DNA of 64,000 nucleotides, taken from Chelatococcus sp. HY11. GTDB taxonomy: Bacteria > Pseudomonadota > Alphaproteobacteria > Rhizobiales > Beijerinckiaceae. The stretch lies in contig NZ_JAHBRX010000005.1 of assembly GCF_018398335.1 (NCBI RefSeq), positions 1 through 64,000 of the forward strand, given 5' to 3'. Position numbers and translations under genes: made by a program. Below the pieces are notes generated by a model. That model had not been told where the DNA came from and searched no databases. It saw nothing but the letters and a program-made list of their open reading frames with translations. Shown piece after piece: positions 33,108 through 42,001 of the stretch. Numbering within the stretch: the first letter of the stretch is position 1; every line of letters begins with the position of its first letter.

Positions 33108-33863
33108 ATGAGAATTTCTGCTTTCATTCAGTCTATCGTGCTGGCGTTTGCTCTCGCCGGCTCAGCCTCAATCGCGACTGCGCAGGACTTCCGCGTCGCA
33201 GGAGATCCCAATTACCGTCCGTTCGGCTTTACCGACGAAAACGGAAACGAAGTGGGCTATGACATGGATTTCGCAGCCGCGCTGGGTGAAAAGATCGGCC
33301 GTAAGACGGCTTATGAAGGCATGGCCTTCGATGGCGTCGTTCCCGCACTTATGTCTAAGCGTATCGACGCCATCACCAGTCTGGCGGTGACGAACGCCCG
33401 CAAGGAACAGGTACTGTTCTCTCAGCCTGTACTCGTTCAAGACATCGTCGCGATCCTGCCTGTCGGCAAACCCGTGCCGTCGCTGGAAGAATTGAAGGCG
33501 CTCCGTATCGGCGTGCAGGTCAACAGTTCGGCAGCCGCGCAGGTTGAAGCGCTAGGCATGAAGGCGGCGAGCTACAATTCCCTACCGGACGAACTAAATG
33601 ATCTCGTACTGGGACGTTTGGACGCGGTCGTTGTGGAGAGCATCGGCGGCGCATACACTGTTGCGGCTACATTCCACGATAAGTTGGTCGTTTCTTCTTT
33701 GAAGCTCTCCAGTGAACCGCGCGTCATTTCGGTGGCCGTGCATAAGGACAATGGCGATCTCCTGGCCCAAATCGACCAGGCGATCACGACGATGAAGACT
33801 GACGGCACCATGAAGGCTATCGCCACCAAGTGGTTCGGCGAGACCAATGTGGTTGCGGAATGA
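33108..33863 (+). CDS. Polar amino-acid ABC transporter substrate-binding protein
   Basis: A 251-aa periplasmic binding protein, SBP_bac_3 family. The Sec signal peptide MRISAFIQSIVLAFALAGSA is followed by likely cleavage after ATAQ. The ligand-domain opening DPNYRPFGFTDENGNEVGYD and the MSKRIDAITSLAVTNARKEQ segment are typical; FSQPVLVQDIVAILPVG follows. AGAGGG precedes the ATG. First gene of a complete importer inside the hyu operon, so its ligand is presumably the substrate of HyuAB and the DUF3830 pair. Confidence 0.92.
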   Translation: MRISAFIQSIVLAFALAGSASIATAQDFRVAGDPNYRPFGFTDENGNEVGYDMDFAAALGEKIGRKTAYEGMAFDGVVPALMSKRIDAITSLAVTNARKEQVLFSQPVLVQDIVAILPVGKPVPSLEELKALRIGVQVNSSAAAQVEALGMKAASYNSLPDELNDLVLGRLDAVVVESIGGAYTVAATFHDKLVVSSLKLSSEPRVISVAVHKDNGDLLAQIDQAITTMKTDGTMKAIATKWFGETNVVAE

Positions 33864-33875
33864 AGGCAAGGTCTT

Positions 33876-34661
33876 ATGTACGGTACGATGACCGCACCCG
33901 ATAATCCGCTACTTGTGGTTGAGAATGTAGGGAAGCGCTTCAGTGCGAGCTTCGCTATCGAAGATGTGTCATTTAAGCTGAATCGCGGAGAAACCGTCGC
34001 GATTCTAGGACCGAGCGGTTCCGGCAAAACCACCATGTTGCGGTGTATCAACTTCCTGACGCCCTATGACAGCGGTACGATCCGGGTCGGCGGGCGTCTG
34101 GTCGGATATCGCGAGGAGGGTGGCCGGTGCCTTCGGGAGAAAGAGGCGAACATTGCCGATATCCGCAAGCGGATCGGCTTCGTTTTTCAGCGCTTCAATC
34201 TGTTCCCCCATCGGACCGTCATCCAGAACCTGACGGAAGGCCCGGTCTATGTGCTGGGCCTATCCGTCGACGCAGCCATCGAGCGCGCGCGGCGCGCGCT
34301 CGATCTCGTAGGCCTGCGGTATAAGGAGAATGAGTGGCCGGATCAACTCTCCGGCGGTCAGCAGCAACGAGTGGGAATAGCGCGGGCCTTGTGCATGGAG
34401 CCGGACATGATCCTGTTCGATGAGGCGACGTCGTCGCTCGATCCTGAACTTGTTGGTGAAGTGCTCGCCGTCATTCGTGATCTCGCGCTCAGCGGGATGA
34501 CCATGCTGTTGGTGACCCATGAGATCGCCTTTGCGCGCGAAGTCGCCGATCGGATCCTATTTATGGAAAATGGTCGCCTTCTTGCGGATCAACCGGCGGA
34601 GGTTTTTTTTGCTGCGCCGCCGTCTGCGCGCATAGCGCAGTTTCTCGCGAGGAGCATGTGA
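33876..34661 (+). CDS. Amino-acid ABC transporter ATP-binding protein
   Basis: A 261-aa ATPase of the GlnQ/HisP class. Walker A GPSGSGKTT, Q-loop FVFQRFNLFPHRTV, signature LSGGQQQRVGIARALCME, Walker B MILFDEATSSLDPE and the H-loop LLVTHEIAFA are all intact. AAGGCAAGG lies before ATG 33876. A slightly long Q-loop region (YREEGGRCLREKEANIADI) is usual for GlnQ-type proteins. It separates the binding-protein and permease genes with 12-bp and 1-bp gaps. Confidence 0.95.
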   Translation: MYGTMTAPDNPLLVVENVGKRFSASFAIEDVSFKLNRGETVAILGPSGSGKTTMLRCINFLTPYDSGTIRVGGRLVGYREEGGRCLREKEANIADIRKRIGFVFQRFNLFPHRTVIQNLTEGPVYVLGLSVDAAIERARRALDLVGLRYKENEWPDQLSGGQQQRVGIARALCMEPDMILFDEATSSLDPELVGEVLAVIRDLALSGMTMLLVTHEIAFAREVADRILFMENGRLLADQPAEVFFAAPPSARIAQFLARSM

Positions 34662-34662
34662 A

Positions 34663-35358
34663 ATGCTTGAGTTCGCGCTTAAGTATTTCCCGCTTTATTT
34701 CCAAGGCGCGTTTATCAGTGTCGGTTTGACAATATTGGCCATGAGCGGCGCGCTTGTAATCGGACTGGTCGTCGCACTGGGGCGCGTTTCAGGCAACACG
34801 GCCGTGCGTTACGCCTCTTCGGCTTATGTGGCATTGTTCCGAGGCGTGCCGCCATTAGTGATGATCTACATCGTCTATTTCGGGTTGCCGGCCTGGGCGG
34901 CAAGTTCGGGTGTGGAATGGCTCAGGGCGGCCATGCACCCTCTGGATAACCGTGTTGTATCGGCGACATTGGCGCTTTCGGTGATCAGTGGTGCATATGC
35001 CGCGGAGATATTGCGGGCAAGCATACAGGCTGTTCCGCCAGAGCAGAGGGAAGCGGCAAGATCGATCGGCATGTCGCATTTTCTCACGCTGCGTCGCATC
35101 ATTCTCCCTCAGGCCTTTAGAATTGCTTTTCCGCCGCTGGGAAGCGAGTTCATCATCATTTTGAAAGGAACGTCGCTCGTGTCCGTTATCGGTGTGAGCG
35201 AGCTGATGCGTACCGCACAACTGGCGGCTTCGTCGACGTTCCAGAGTCTGACAGCCTACTCGTTCGCGGCGGTGTTCTACATTGCGATGGTGATTTTGAT
35301 ACAAACCGTTGTCTACCTGCTCGAGCGGTGGATGCGGAGCAACAGGGTGCACGCATAG
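34663..35358 (+). CDS. Amino-acid ABC transporter permease
   Basis: A 231-aa inner-membrane protein of the HisM/GlnP type. The N-terminal helix region LPLYFQ/GAFISVGLTILAMSG leads to LFRGVPPLVMIYIVYFG. The EAA loop is EQREAARSIGMSHFLTLRRI, and ILPQAFRIAFPPLGSEFIII follows. Only one permease gene is present, so it probably works as a homodimer. ATG is one base after the ATPase stop. It closes the transport part of the operon, 115 bp before the regulator gene. Confidence 0.92.
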   Translation: MLEFALKYFPLYFQGAFISVGLTILAMSGALVIGLVVALGRVSGNTAVRYASSAYVALFRGVPPLVMIYIVYFGLPAWAASSGVEWLRAAMHPLDNRVVSATLALSVISGAYAAEILRASIQAVPPEQREAARSIGMSHFLTLRRIILPQAFRIAFPPLGSEFIIILKGTSLVSVIGVSELMRTAQLAASSTFQSLTAYSFAAVFYIAMVILIQTVVYLLERWMRSNRVHA

Positions 35359-35473
35359 GCAACTGTTTGAATCTAACCATGAAAGGCTCCGGCATTCCGA
35401 CGCCTTGGCGGACGGTATATAAGCGGCGCGAGCGTTGTGGGCGGCAGCTCATGACGTGGGATGAGGTATGAGA

Positions 35474-36244
35474 ATGAAAAGTTCTGAAGGCACTGCCCGC
35501 GCCCAGCCGATCTATCTGGCGCTTGCGGGAGAGTTGGAGGCATCGGCGAGAGCCCTGTCGCCCAATGTTCTCTTCCCCACAGAAGACCAGCTAGCGCAAC
35601 GGTATGGAGTAAGCCGTCCGACAGTTCGCAGGGCGCTATCGCTCATCGAGGCCAAGGGCTTGGTGCGGCGCGAGCAGGGTCGTGGCACGATTGTATGTCC
35701 CCCGAAATTCGAGCGAAGGCTCGTTCCGCCCCGCTCCATCATCAAGGATTTCAGGGATCAGGGCTATCATCTTGACACCCGGACCGTTTCGCTGGACGAA
35801 AACTTCCAGGCAGATCCTAGCTTGCATCGGCAACTAGCCGGCAAGGGAAAGGGCGGTGTTGCGTGTTTGCGGATCGTCCGTTCAGTTGCCGACGAGGCGC
35901 TGGTTTATGAAACGCATATTTTTCAGAGCGGGTTGTTACGCAAGATTGATCTGGCTCGGATCGAATCCGAGTCCCTTTCCAAGCTTCTGGTGGAGGGCAG
36001 CGGTCTGGAGATCGTCAATTCACGGACAATCGCAGAGATTGAGCCGTGTAACGCTGAAGTTGCGTTTCATCTTTCGGTGGCGGTCGGCACGCAAGTCGTT
36101 ATCCAGCGATTTCAAGACCAGCTGGCATCTGGCCGACTGCTTCAGGCCGGTGAGATGCATTACCGGACGGACCGTATCAGGTTCAGCATTGTACAAAACG
36201 GCTCACCGTATGCCGATGGCGAGGCTGATCTTCTGTTTCCCTGA
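35474..36244 (+). CDS. GntR family (HutC/UTRA) transcriptional regulator
   Basis: A 256-aa regulator. The N-terminal GntR winged helix is LFPTEDQLAQRYGVSRPTVR then RALSLIEAKGLVRREQGRGT. The C-terminal UTRA ligand domain has VACLRIVRSVADEALVYETH and QRFQDQLASGRLLQAGEMHY. ATG 35474 is preferred, because GAGG is seven bases upstream; ATG 35468 sits on top of that site. It probably represses the operon until a pathway compound binds. The 28369 palindrome is a likely target. Confidence 0.9.
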   Translation: MKSSEGTARAQPIYLALAGELEASARALSPNVLFPTEDQLAQRYGVSRPTVRRALSLIEAKGLVRREQGRGTIVCPPKFERRLVPPRSIIKDFRDQGYHLDTRTVSLDENFQADPSLHRQLAGKGKGGVACLRIVRSVADEALVYETHIFQSGLLRKIDLARIESESLSKLLVEGSGLEIVNSRTIAEIEPCNAEVAFHLSVAVGTQVVIQRFQDQLASGRLLQAGEMHYRTDRIRFSIVQNGSPYADGEADLLFP

Positions 36245-36372
36245 GGCACGCGATTGCTAGAGAAGGCTCATGATTCTGCGCGAAGGCAAGGAGAAGAGGT
36301 GTTGACTGGTCTGCCCCCTGAAAAGTGGTCCTCCCTGAAGTAGGCTCTTGAGCCGTTGGAGAGGACATTGGA

Positions 36373-36651
36373 ATGCCCCAGAAGAAGCACAAGCCCGAAG
36401 AGATCGTCGCGAAGCTGCGCCAGGTTGATGTTTTGTTGTCACAAGGCCGATCGGTTGGCGAAGCGGTTCGCTCAATCGGTGTGACGCAGTTCACCTATTA
36501 CCGCTGGCGCAAGGAGTTCGGTGGCCTGAAGGGCGACCAGGTGAAGCGCCTGAAAGAGCTCGAGAAAGAGAACGACCGGCTGCGCAAGGCGGTGTCGGAC
36601 CTGACGCTGGAAAAGCTGATCCTGAAAGAGGCTGCCTCGGGAAACTTCTGA
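36373..36651 (+). CDS. IS3-family OrfA (HTH_Tnp_1), copy 2
   Basis: Same 92-aa protein as copy 1: basic N-terminus, HTH (VRSIGVTQFTYYRWRKEFGG) and a leucine-rich coiled coil. The stop TGA is followed within the same region by the orfB frame, so OrfAB would be made by programmed frameshifting in an intact element. Intact here. Confidence 0.92.
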   Translation: MPQKKHKPEEIVAKLRQVDVLLSQGRSVGEAVRSIGVTQFTYYRWRKEFGGLKGDQVKRLKELEKENDRLRKAVSDLTLEKLILKEAASGNF

Positions 36652-37205
36652 GCCCCGCCCGCCGCCGTCGCTGCGTCGACCATGTCATGGCGAAGTTCTC
36701 GGTGTCGGAGCGCTTTGCCTGCAAGGTCCTGGACCAGCATCGCTCGACCCAGCGCAAGAAGCTGAAAGGCCGGGCGGATGAAGAGGCACTGACGGCCGAT
36801 ATCATCCGGCTGGCTTCTCGGTATGGCCGCTATGGCTATCGCCGGATCACCGCGATGCTGCGCTTTGAGGGCTGGACGGTGAACGCCAAGCGTGTCGAGC
36901 GCATCTGGCGGCGGGAGGGGCTGAAGGTTCCGCAGAAGCAACCGAAGAGAGGCCGCCTCTGGATGAATGACGGATCGTGCGTCCGGCTTCGACCCGAGCA
37001 CCCCAACCATGTCTGGTCCTACGATTTTGTCGAGGGCCGGACCCACAATGGCAGGAAGTTCCGCATGCTCAACATCATCGATGAGTTTACCCGGGCATGT
37101 CTGGCGATCCGCATCGATCGCAAGCTCAACTCGACCGACGTCATCGACGTTCTGTCGGACCTGTTCATCCTGCACGGCGTGCCTGGCCATGTTCGTTCCG
37201 ACAAC

Positions 37206-38858
37206 GTCCTATGTCGGGAAGCAGCTTTGGGCCTTGGCCAGCAGGTCTCATCGCGTCGGCGATGCGCCGACGTCGGTAATAAGCTGATCCAGATGGTTTC
37301 CACCGTCAACGGGATCGCTCCCAGCCATAGCAAACACAGGATCCAGCGGCACTGACGCGGCCGTGGTCCTCACCGTCCTCAAGACGAGATACGCACCCAG
37401 GTGGAAGGCCCGAACATTATCTACAGGGTCGCCTTCGGCGCCCTCACGGCACTTGCAGAGAGGGGTCCTTCCACCTGGCATCCGACCGCTCCAGGAACGG
37501 CCGGTATTCTGTCCCCGTCTTGACGACGGCATGCGCCACCCGCGCCATCTTGGCGGTAAGTGCGGTCATCGCCTTGCGACGGCGATCGGCATCGTCCGCG
37601 TGGCCGGCAACATAGCGGCCGAGCTTGTCGCGGAAGCTGTTATCGCGCTGGCGCGCGGCGACCTGCGCTGCCATCCAGAACGTTCGGCGCAGGCGGGCAT
37701 TGCCGTACTTCGACAGCTTGGTCCGGCCGCGGAAGGTGCCGGATTGGCAGGTCGCGAGGTCGAGGCCGCAGAACTTCAGGAACTGCCGGTGATGGCCGAA
37801 CCTGCGCAGGTCTCCAGCCTCGGCCAGGATCGTCAGAGCGTTGATCGGTCCGATTCCCGGGATCTGCCGCAGCAGCCGGTAATCATGATGATCGGCCAGC
37901 GTGGCCTGTGCGATCTCCTCGATCCGGTTGCGCTCCCGGATCAGGCCTCGCGCTTGGGCGACGATCATGCGGAACATCGTGATCGCCGCACTCTCCTCCA
38001 ACACCGGCAACGCGATCGATGAGCAGGCCGTCTCGTAGATATCGTTGATCAGCCGAGCCTTGGAGACCTTGCGGCCGACCAGAGGCCAAGCCTCGGCCAC
38101 GAACGCTTCCCGCTCCAATGTGGTGATGCTGCCGGGCGTCGGGAAACGCTCGATCAGCGCCAGGAACCAATCCGAGCGGCTGTTGCCGGCGAAGCGGGCT
38201 ATCTCCGGAAAATACAGCGGCAGATAATGCGTCAGGATGCGGTGCCAGGTCTGCGTCTTGGCCTTCGAGATCGTCTCGTGCGTCTTCGACAGCTCCTGCA
38301 GGTCGTTGATGCCGGCGGCCAGCGGATCGACATAGGCCTGCGTGGCGCCGATCCGCAACATGTGCAGGATCACCTGGGCATCCTTGGGATCGTTCTTGTC
38401 CCAGCCGTTGTGCAGAGCCTCTCGAGTCCGGGCGAGCGCGACCGAGGAGATTAGCCGCAGCTCGAAGCCTGCCGTCAGCAGTCGGTGGGCGAGCGTGCGA
38501 TGGTAGTTGCCGGTCGCCTCGAAGCCGACGAGGATCGGTCGTCCGATCGCAGAAAGCTCAACAGCCAGGCGCTCGTAGTCCTGCTTGGTCGCCATCAAGG
38601 TCATCCGCCGGCGTCGACCACCCTCAGGTCGTTCGATCAGGACCTCCTGACGATGCTTGGACATGTCGATCGCTACCAGCACGGCGCCGGTGGGAGTAGA
38701 AAAGCGCTTGGTCATGGTCGGCCTCTCTCCAAAGTGTTGTCTCGACAACCTCACTTTAGAGACCTGCTGGCCGGTCATGACCGCCGTGACGGCGCGCTGC
38801 GCTACGCAAGGCTTCGCGCGCCGTCAGCCAACGGTCGAGCCTCTTCCCAATGTGCTAT
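37206..38858 (-). mobile_element. IS110-family element inside the IS3 element, copy 2
   Basis: Mirror image of 4892-6544, with the same junctions in orfB. The leader hairpin lies at 38725-38761 and the 3' hairpin at 37254-37272 by correspondence. Confidence 0.8.
37444..38715 (-). CDS. IS110-family DEDD transposase, copy 2
   Basis: Identical in translation to copy 1 (423 aa from the ATG preceded by GGAGAGAGG). The RuvC-like residues and the C-terminal Ser motif are intact. Two active copies in inverted orientation could promote inversion or deletion around either IS. Confidence 0.92.
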   Translation of the reverse strand: MTKRFSTPTGAVLVAIDMSKHRQEVLIERPEGGRRRRMTLMATKQDYERLAVELSAIGRPILVGFEATGNYHRTLAHRLLTAGFELRLISSVALARTREALHNGWDKNDPKDAQVILHMLRIGATQAYVDPLAAGINDLQELSKTHETISKAKTQTWHRILTHYLPLYFPEIARFAGNSRSDWFLALIERFPTPGSITTLEREAFVAEAWPLVGRKVSKARLINDIYETACSSIALPVLEESAAITMFRMIVAQARGLIRERNRIEEIAQATLADHHDYRLLRQIPGIGPINALTILAEAGDLRRFGHHRQFLKFCGLDLATCQSGTFRGRTKLSKYGNARLRRTFWMAAQVAARQRDNSFRDKLGRYVAGHADDADRRRKAMTALTAKMARVAHAVVKTGTEYRPFLERSDARWKDPSLQVP

Positions 38859-39393
38859 GGTCCGGAGTTCATCGCCAAAGCCGTGCGGGATTGGATTGCC
38901 GCTGTCGGCGCAAAGACCGCCTTCATCGAACCGGGAAGTCCTTGGGAGAACGGCTACTGCGAGAGCTTCAACTCGAAGCTTCGCGATGAACTGCTCAATG
39001 GCGAGACCTTCTACAGCCTCGCCGAGGCCCGGATCATCATCGAGCAATGGCGACGCTACTACAACACCGAGCGGCCGCACTCATCGCTGGGATACAAACC
39101 GCCGGCGCCGGAGGCCCTCATATGGCCGTCGAAACCCGGCAAAGCGGCACCATCATCGGCTCTGCCGCTGGCCGATAAGCCCATCATGCATTAAGACTGA
39201 AACCGGACCACCTCATAGGGGCAGGCCACCGTCATCTGGAGACCTGGAGTGTTCGTTTGACAGGGGCGGATAGGCACGGCCCGAACACTCGAACTGATTC
39301 CTAAGGTTTCCTTAAAATGGTTCTACAGAATTATTCAAGCCTAGACTATGGAGCATACCCGGCCTGACAGTCCTAGACGCCCAGAACCTATGG

Positions 39394-40407
39394 CTATGCC
39401 AAAGCCTCGACCAACGCTCGTGTCTGTGCCGATGGAAGGCCATAACTCACTAGCCGCACGTCCAGATCGAAGTTGGCGATTTTGGTCACGGCCCGTCGAA
39501 TGGCATTGTGGATCCACATCTCATCGTTACCAAATGCGCCTCCGCCGAGCCGCGTCAGGAGAACGATGTTCGACATGCCTCGCCGCGCGTTGAGGACCCC
39601 TGCCAAAAGGGTTGCCTCGTAGGCAGCATCCAGCACGAGCTGCGCGAAGGAGCCCCAGGAGGACTGCGGAACCGCTCCGTAAGAAACAGGAAGCGCGGAG
39701 CAAAATGCCTGGCTGACGAACGGACCCGGCTGCCGCTCAGCGTCCGTTACCTCAACATCCATATGGAGGCCAATGCGGAGCCTGCCTGCGAGAGCCTCCA
39801 CAGCGTCAGAAGTCATTCCGTCAAGGAGTTGGATGATCCTTTCTAGGGAGCCTTGGCTTGGCAGTGCATAGCCGTTGCGCATGTCCCAGAGGTCATCGCC
39901 AGCGCAACAGAGGAGGCGACTTAGCTCCTCCCCAACGCCGGCGAGACCATCAAGTTGGCGAAAGGCCGTTTGGCCGACCTGGTCGCCAACAGGCACGAAA
40001 TAATTGCGATAGATTGTGGCCGCTCCGGCAGCGATGGCGCAGGCTGGTCCTTGCGTGGGGTCGTAGGCGTATCCCGAAACCCCATGTTCTGGCGTGACGT
40101 CGGGGTGGATCATTTCCAGGGCGTTGAACTGAGATGCAACCTGAAACAGGGCCCCAGCATATTCTGACGCCTGATGCATCTCACGCACATCGCCCTGTAC
40201 CAGGCTGAGGCGGGGTCTGGATGAGATGCTGCGACCTGCTGCGACCTTCTTCCTCAGATCGTTGAGCGAGGTCATCGAGAAGGTGCCAACCTCGGAGGCA
40301 CGCCCATTGATCTTCGATCGAAGTCGAGAGTTGTTGAGTTCAAGCAGTGTGCGGGTTTCGTGATAGCCGAGTTCGGAAAAGCCTGTCAGAGATTTGAACC
40401 AGTCCAT
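39394..40407 (-). CDS. Macrodomain-like protein (putative ADP-ribose binding/hydrolysis)
   Basis: A 337-aa cytoplasmic protein. The N-terminal third is variable; from LSLVQGDVREMHQASEYAGA on there is a macrodomain-like core with FQVASQFNALE, GPACAIAAGAATIYRNYFVP and, near the end, LLTRLGGGAFGNDEMWIHNA followed by DVRLVSYG. The Gly-rich GGGAFGN loop and the Asn in SQFNALE are where macrodomains hold ADP-ribose. AAGGAT precedes the ATG. It is a single gene directly beyond the IS copy. Possible roles are reversal of ADP-ribosylation or NAD-metabolite sensing in stress or defence; the assignment is from pattern only. Confidence 0.55.
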   Translation of the reverse strand: MDWFKSLTGFSELGYHETRTLLELNNSRLRSKINGRASEVGTFSMTSLNDLRKKVAAGRSISSRPRLSLVQGDVREMHQASEYAGALFQVASQFNALEMIHPDVTPEHGVSGYAYDPTQGPACAIAAGAATIYRNYFVPVGDQVGQTAFRQLDGLAGVGEELSRLLCCAGDDLWDMRNGYALPSQGSLERIIQLLDGMTSDAVEALAGRLRIGLHMDVEVTDAERQPGPFVSQAFCSALPVSYGAVPQSSWGSFAQLVLDAAYEATLLAGVLNARRGMSNIVLLTRLGGGAFGNDEMWIHNAIRRAVTKIANFDLDVRLVSYGLPSAQTRALVEALA

Positions 40408-40598
40408 ACGTTATCCTTCTTGGACAGCGTATATATCACAGCGCGAGACAAAAACCGTCACATTAGTCGCAGAGCGAGGCATACAGAAAGCGGCCAATAG
40501 AAATCCCGCCTCGAATCACCGGGTGTTGATCTGCCGCAACTGGGTAAGTGCGACTTTCTTCAAAATCCGACCGGACCACGTCCTGGTTCCTGGTGCCA

Positions 40599-40870
40599 TT
40601 ATCGTGCTTTCCGTTCAAGGGCCGACTTCTCGAACCAAGCCAGCATGGCGATCAGGCGACCGCGATCCATCGTCCGCATGCCTTGTTGGCGCTCTTCATG
40701 GTCGAGCTGCCCGAAGGCTGTCAGCATCTGTGCTGCGCGAGCTGTGAAGCGAGAGCAACTCATGCAACAGTGCTAGACGGTGCTCGCCGTCGCGGATATG
40801 GCGCTCAGCCAATGCGAATTGCTCGCGAATGGTGGTCCCGGAGCATGCAATCTCGCCATCGCAAGGACTT
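40599..40870 (-). pseudogene. Small hypothetical gene remnant with frameshift
   Basis: One frame reads TTIREQFALAERHIRDGEHR and LALLHELLS. After a one-base shift another continues FTARAAQMLTAFGQLDHEER to LIAMLAWFEKSALERKAR and a TAA. Both halves resemble the helical A-L-A-E-x-H-I-x-x-G-E type small proteins frequent in rhizobia. No start codon in good context. The remaining DNA from 40408 to 41183 shows no other gene. Confidence 0.35.
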
Positions 40871-41183
40871 CAGATGAGGGTATCATAGCGGAGAATATCC
40901 GAGTGGCCAAGTTCACGGTCGGGTCGGAGCCTCACAGATCGGACTTGCGGGCTCGACAATGCCTCCCGATTCTTGCCTTGCGGCAGCCGAGGGAGCGGCA
41001 AATCGGGAGGCTGCTCACGGGGGAGCGTGAACCCACAGAACCAAGCATGATTTTTGGTGAGCCGCAAACGAAACTAAGGTGGACATGGCGACCGTTCCTA
41101 GCCGCCCGCGACCCACCACTGGGTAATCTAAGTCATCGGCTGGTGGTATGGACGGCCAGCTCCCATGTCCCGTCGCTGGTTGG

Positions 41184-41516
41184 TCAGCGACGCTTTGTCA
41201 ATGCCCGAAGCTGCTCGAGCGCCACCGCGAGATCGTTATCTGGCAATGAATCAAGAAGCAGGCGTGCTTCAACATCCATCTGTAGGCGTTGATCCGACTT
41301 CTGTGCGTCAGGGACATCGAAGAATGTCCGGACGGGGACCTCCAGCGCCTCGCTTATCTGGACAAGGGTCTTCAATGTTGGCCAGTTAATAGCACGTTCC
41401 CATTGAGAGACAGCATCCACCGAGCGCCCGGCCTTATGGGCGAGTTCCTCCTGCGTCAGGCCTTTCTGGCGACGAATCTCTCTCAGAATCAGACCGAACT
41501 TGGCGACAGCGACCAT
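41184..41516 (-). CDS. XRE-family HTH regulator
   Basis: A 110-aa protein with a Cro/CI-type HTH at residues ~8-62: ILREIRRQKGLTQEELAHKA, SVDAVSQWERAINWP, then TLKTLVQISEALEVPVRTFF. The C-terminal 45 residues are a helical tail without a ligand or peptidase domain. The ribosome site before ATG is weak. It is divergent from the zinc-ribbon gene and could regulate it. No adjacent toxin gene. Confidence 0.85.
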   Translation of the reverse strand: MVAVAKFGLILREIRRQKGLTQEELAHKAGRSVDAVSQWERAINWPTLKTLVQISEALEVPVRTFFDVPDAQKSDQRLQMDVEARLLLDSLPDNDLAVALEQLRALTKRR

Positions 41517-41658
41517 TGCGCAGTTTTGCGCTGGCCAGGCGCGGCGTTGAACAGATTGAACTACGTACAGATGTTATTTATCCGTAGAGTACTACGGATT
41601 TTTGTTGAAATTGCGATTGGGTTCCGCTATCCCTCAGGCACCAATTGAGAGGCTATGA

Positions 41659-41991
41659 ATGGAAGCCACCACCCCACAAATGAGGAGCTGCCCATACTGT
41701 TCGGAAACGATCAATGCGCAGTCCAAGAAATGCAGGCATTGCGGGGAGATCCTTGATCCGCAGATGCGCGAGCTCGAGATGCTGAAGAAGCAGCAAGGCG
41801 GATCGCAGGTCTTCATGAATGCCGGAGGTGGCGGCGCCGCGGCGGCTGCCTCAGCCGTCGTCGGTTACGCCGGACCCATCAAGCGGTTCCCCCACTGGTT
41901 ACATATCATCCTGTCGATCCTGACCGGTGGGTTGTGGCTGCCGGTCTATCTTCTGCTGTATGTGTTCCGTAACAAACGTTATTACTTTTGA
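41659..41991 (+). CDS. Zinc-ribbon membrane protein
   Basis: A 110-aa protein: an N-terminal zinc ribbon with C11-x2-C14 and C25-x2-C28 (SCPYCSETINAQSKKCRHCG), a charged linker, a Gly/Ala-rich stretch (GGGGAAAAASAVVG), then a hydrophobic C-terminus (WLHIILSILTGGLWLPVYLL) that can span the membrane once or twice, ending in basic residues. Such ribbon-plus-membrane proteins are often annotated only as hypothetical. It precedes a secreted protein gene by ten bases, so the two may be co-transcribed. Confidence 0.7.
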   Translation: MEATTPQMRSCPYCSETINAQSKKCRHCGEILDPQMRELEMLKKQQGGSQVFMNAGGGGAAAAASAVVGYAGPIKRFPHWLHIILSILTGGLWLPVYLLLYVFRNKRYYF

Positions 41992-42001
41992 GGCGGCCGC
42001 C

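Larger units (their letters stand above)
36687..39194 (+). pseudogene. IS3 OrfB transposase interrupted by IS110 (copy 2)
   Basis: 5' part up to HVRSDN (about 37205), then the IS110 element, then GPEFIAKAVRDW onward (38859-39194) to the end at ADKPIMH. The break is at the same base as in copy 1, which shows the two copies share one IS110 insertion event rather than two independent ones. Not functional. Confidence 0.88.
36307..39228 (+). mobile_element. IS3-family element (IS407-like), copy 2, split by IS110
   Basis: Exact counterpart of the unit at 4522-7443 in opposite orientation: same 2922-bp length, same ends, identical translations. The left flank ends GAC and the right flank starts CCG, so there is no target duplication. 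None of the pairings between the four flanks of the two copies gives a match either. It lies 62 bases after the GntR gene stop. Confidence 0.85.

Noticed and set aside
35359-35473. Second copy of the 28369 palindrome before the GntR gene
   Set aside because: Not found; the GGTATATAAG in this spacer is only a loose match.
4522-39228. Target duplication proving a composite transposon
   Set aside because: I compared all four flanks of the two IS units in each pairing and found no 3-4 bp match, so insertion as one unit cannot be claimed.
40780-41292. 170-codon plus-strand frame
   Set aside because: Lies over the XRE gene and the frameshifted remnant in antisense; basic low-complexity sequence with no start signal.
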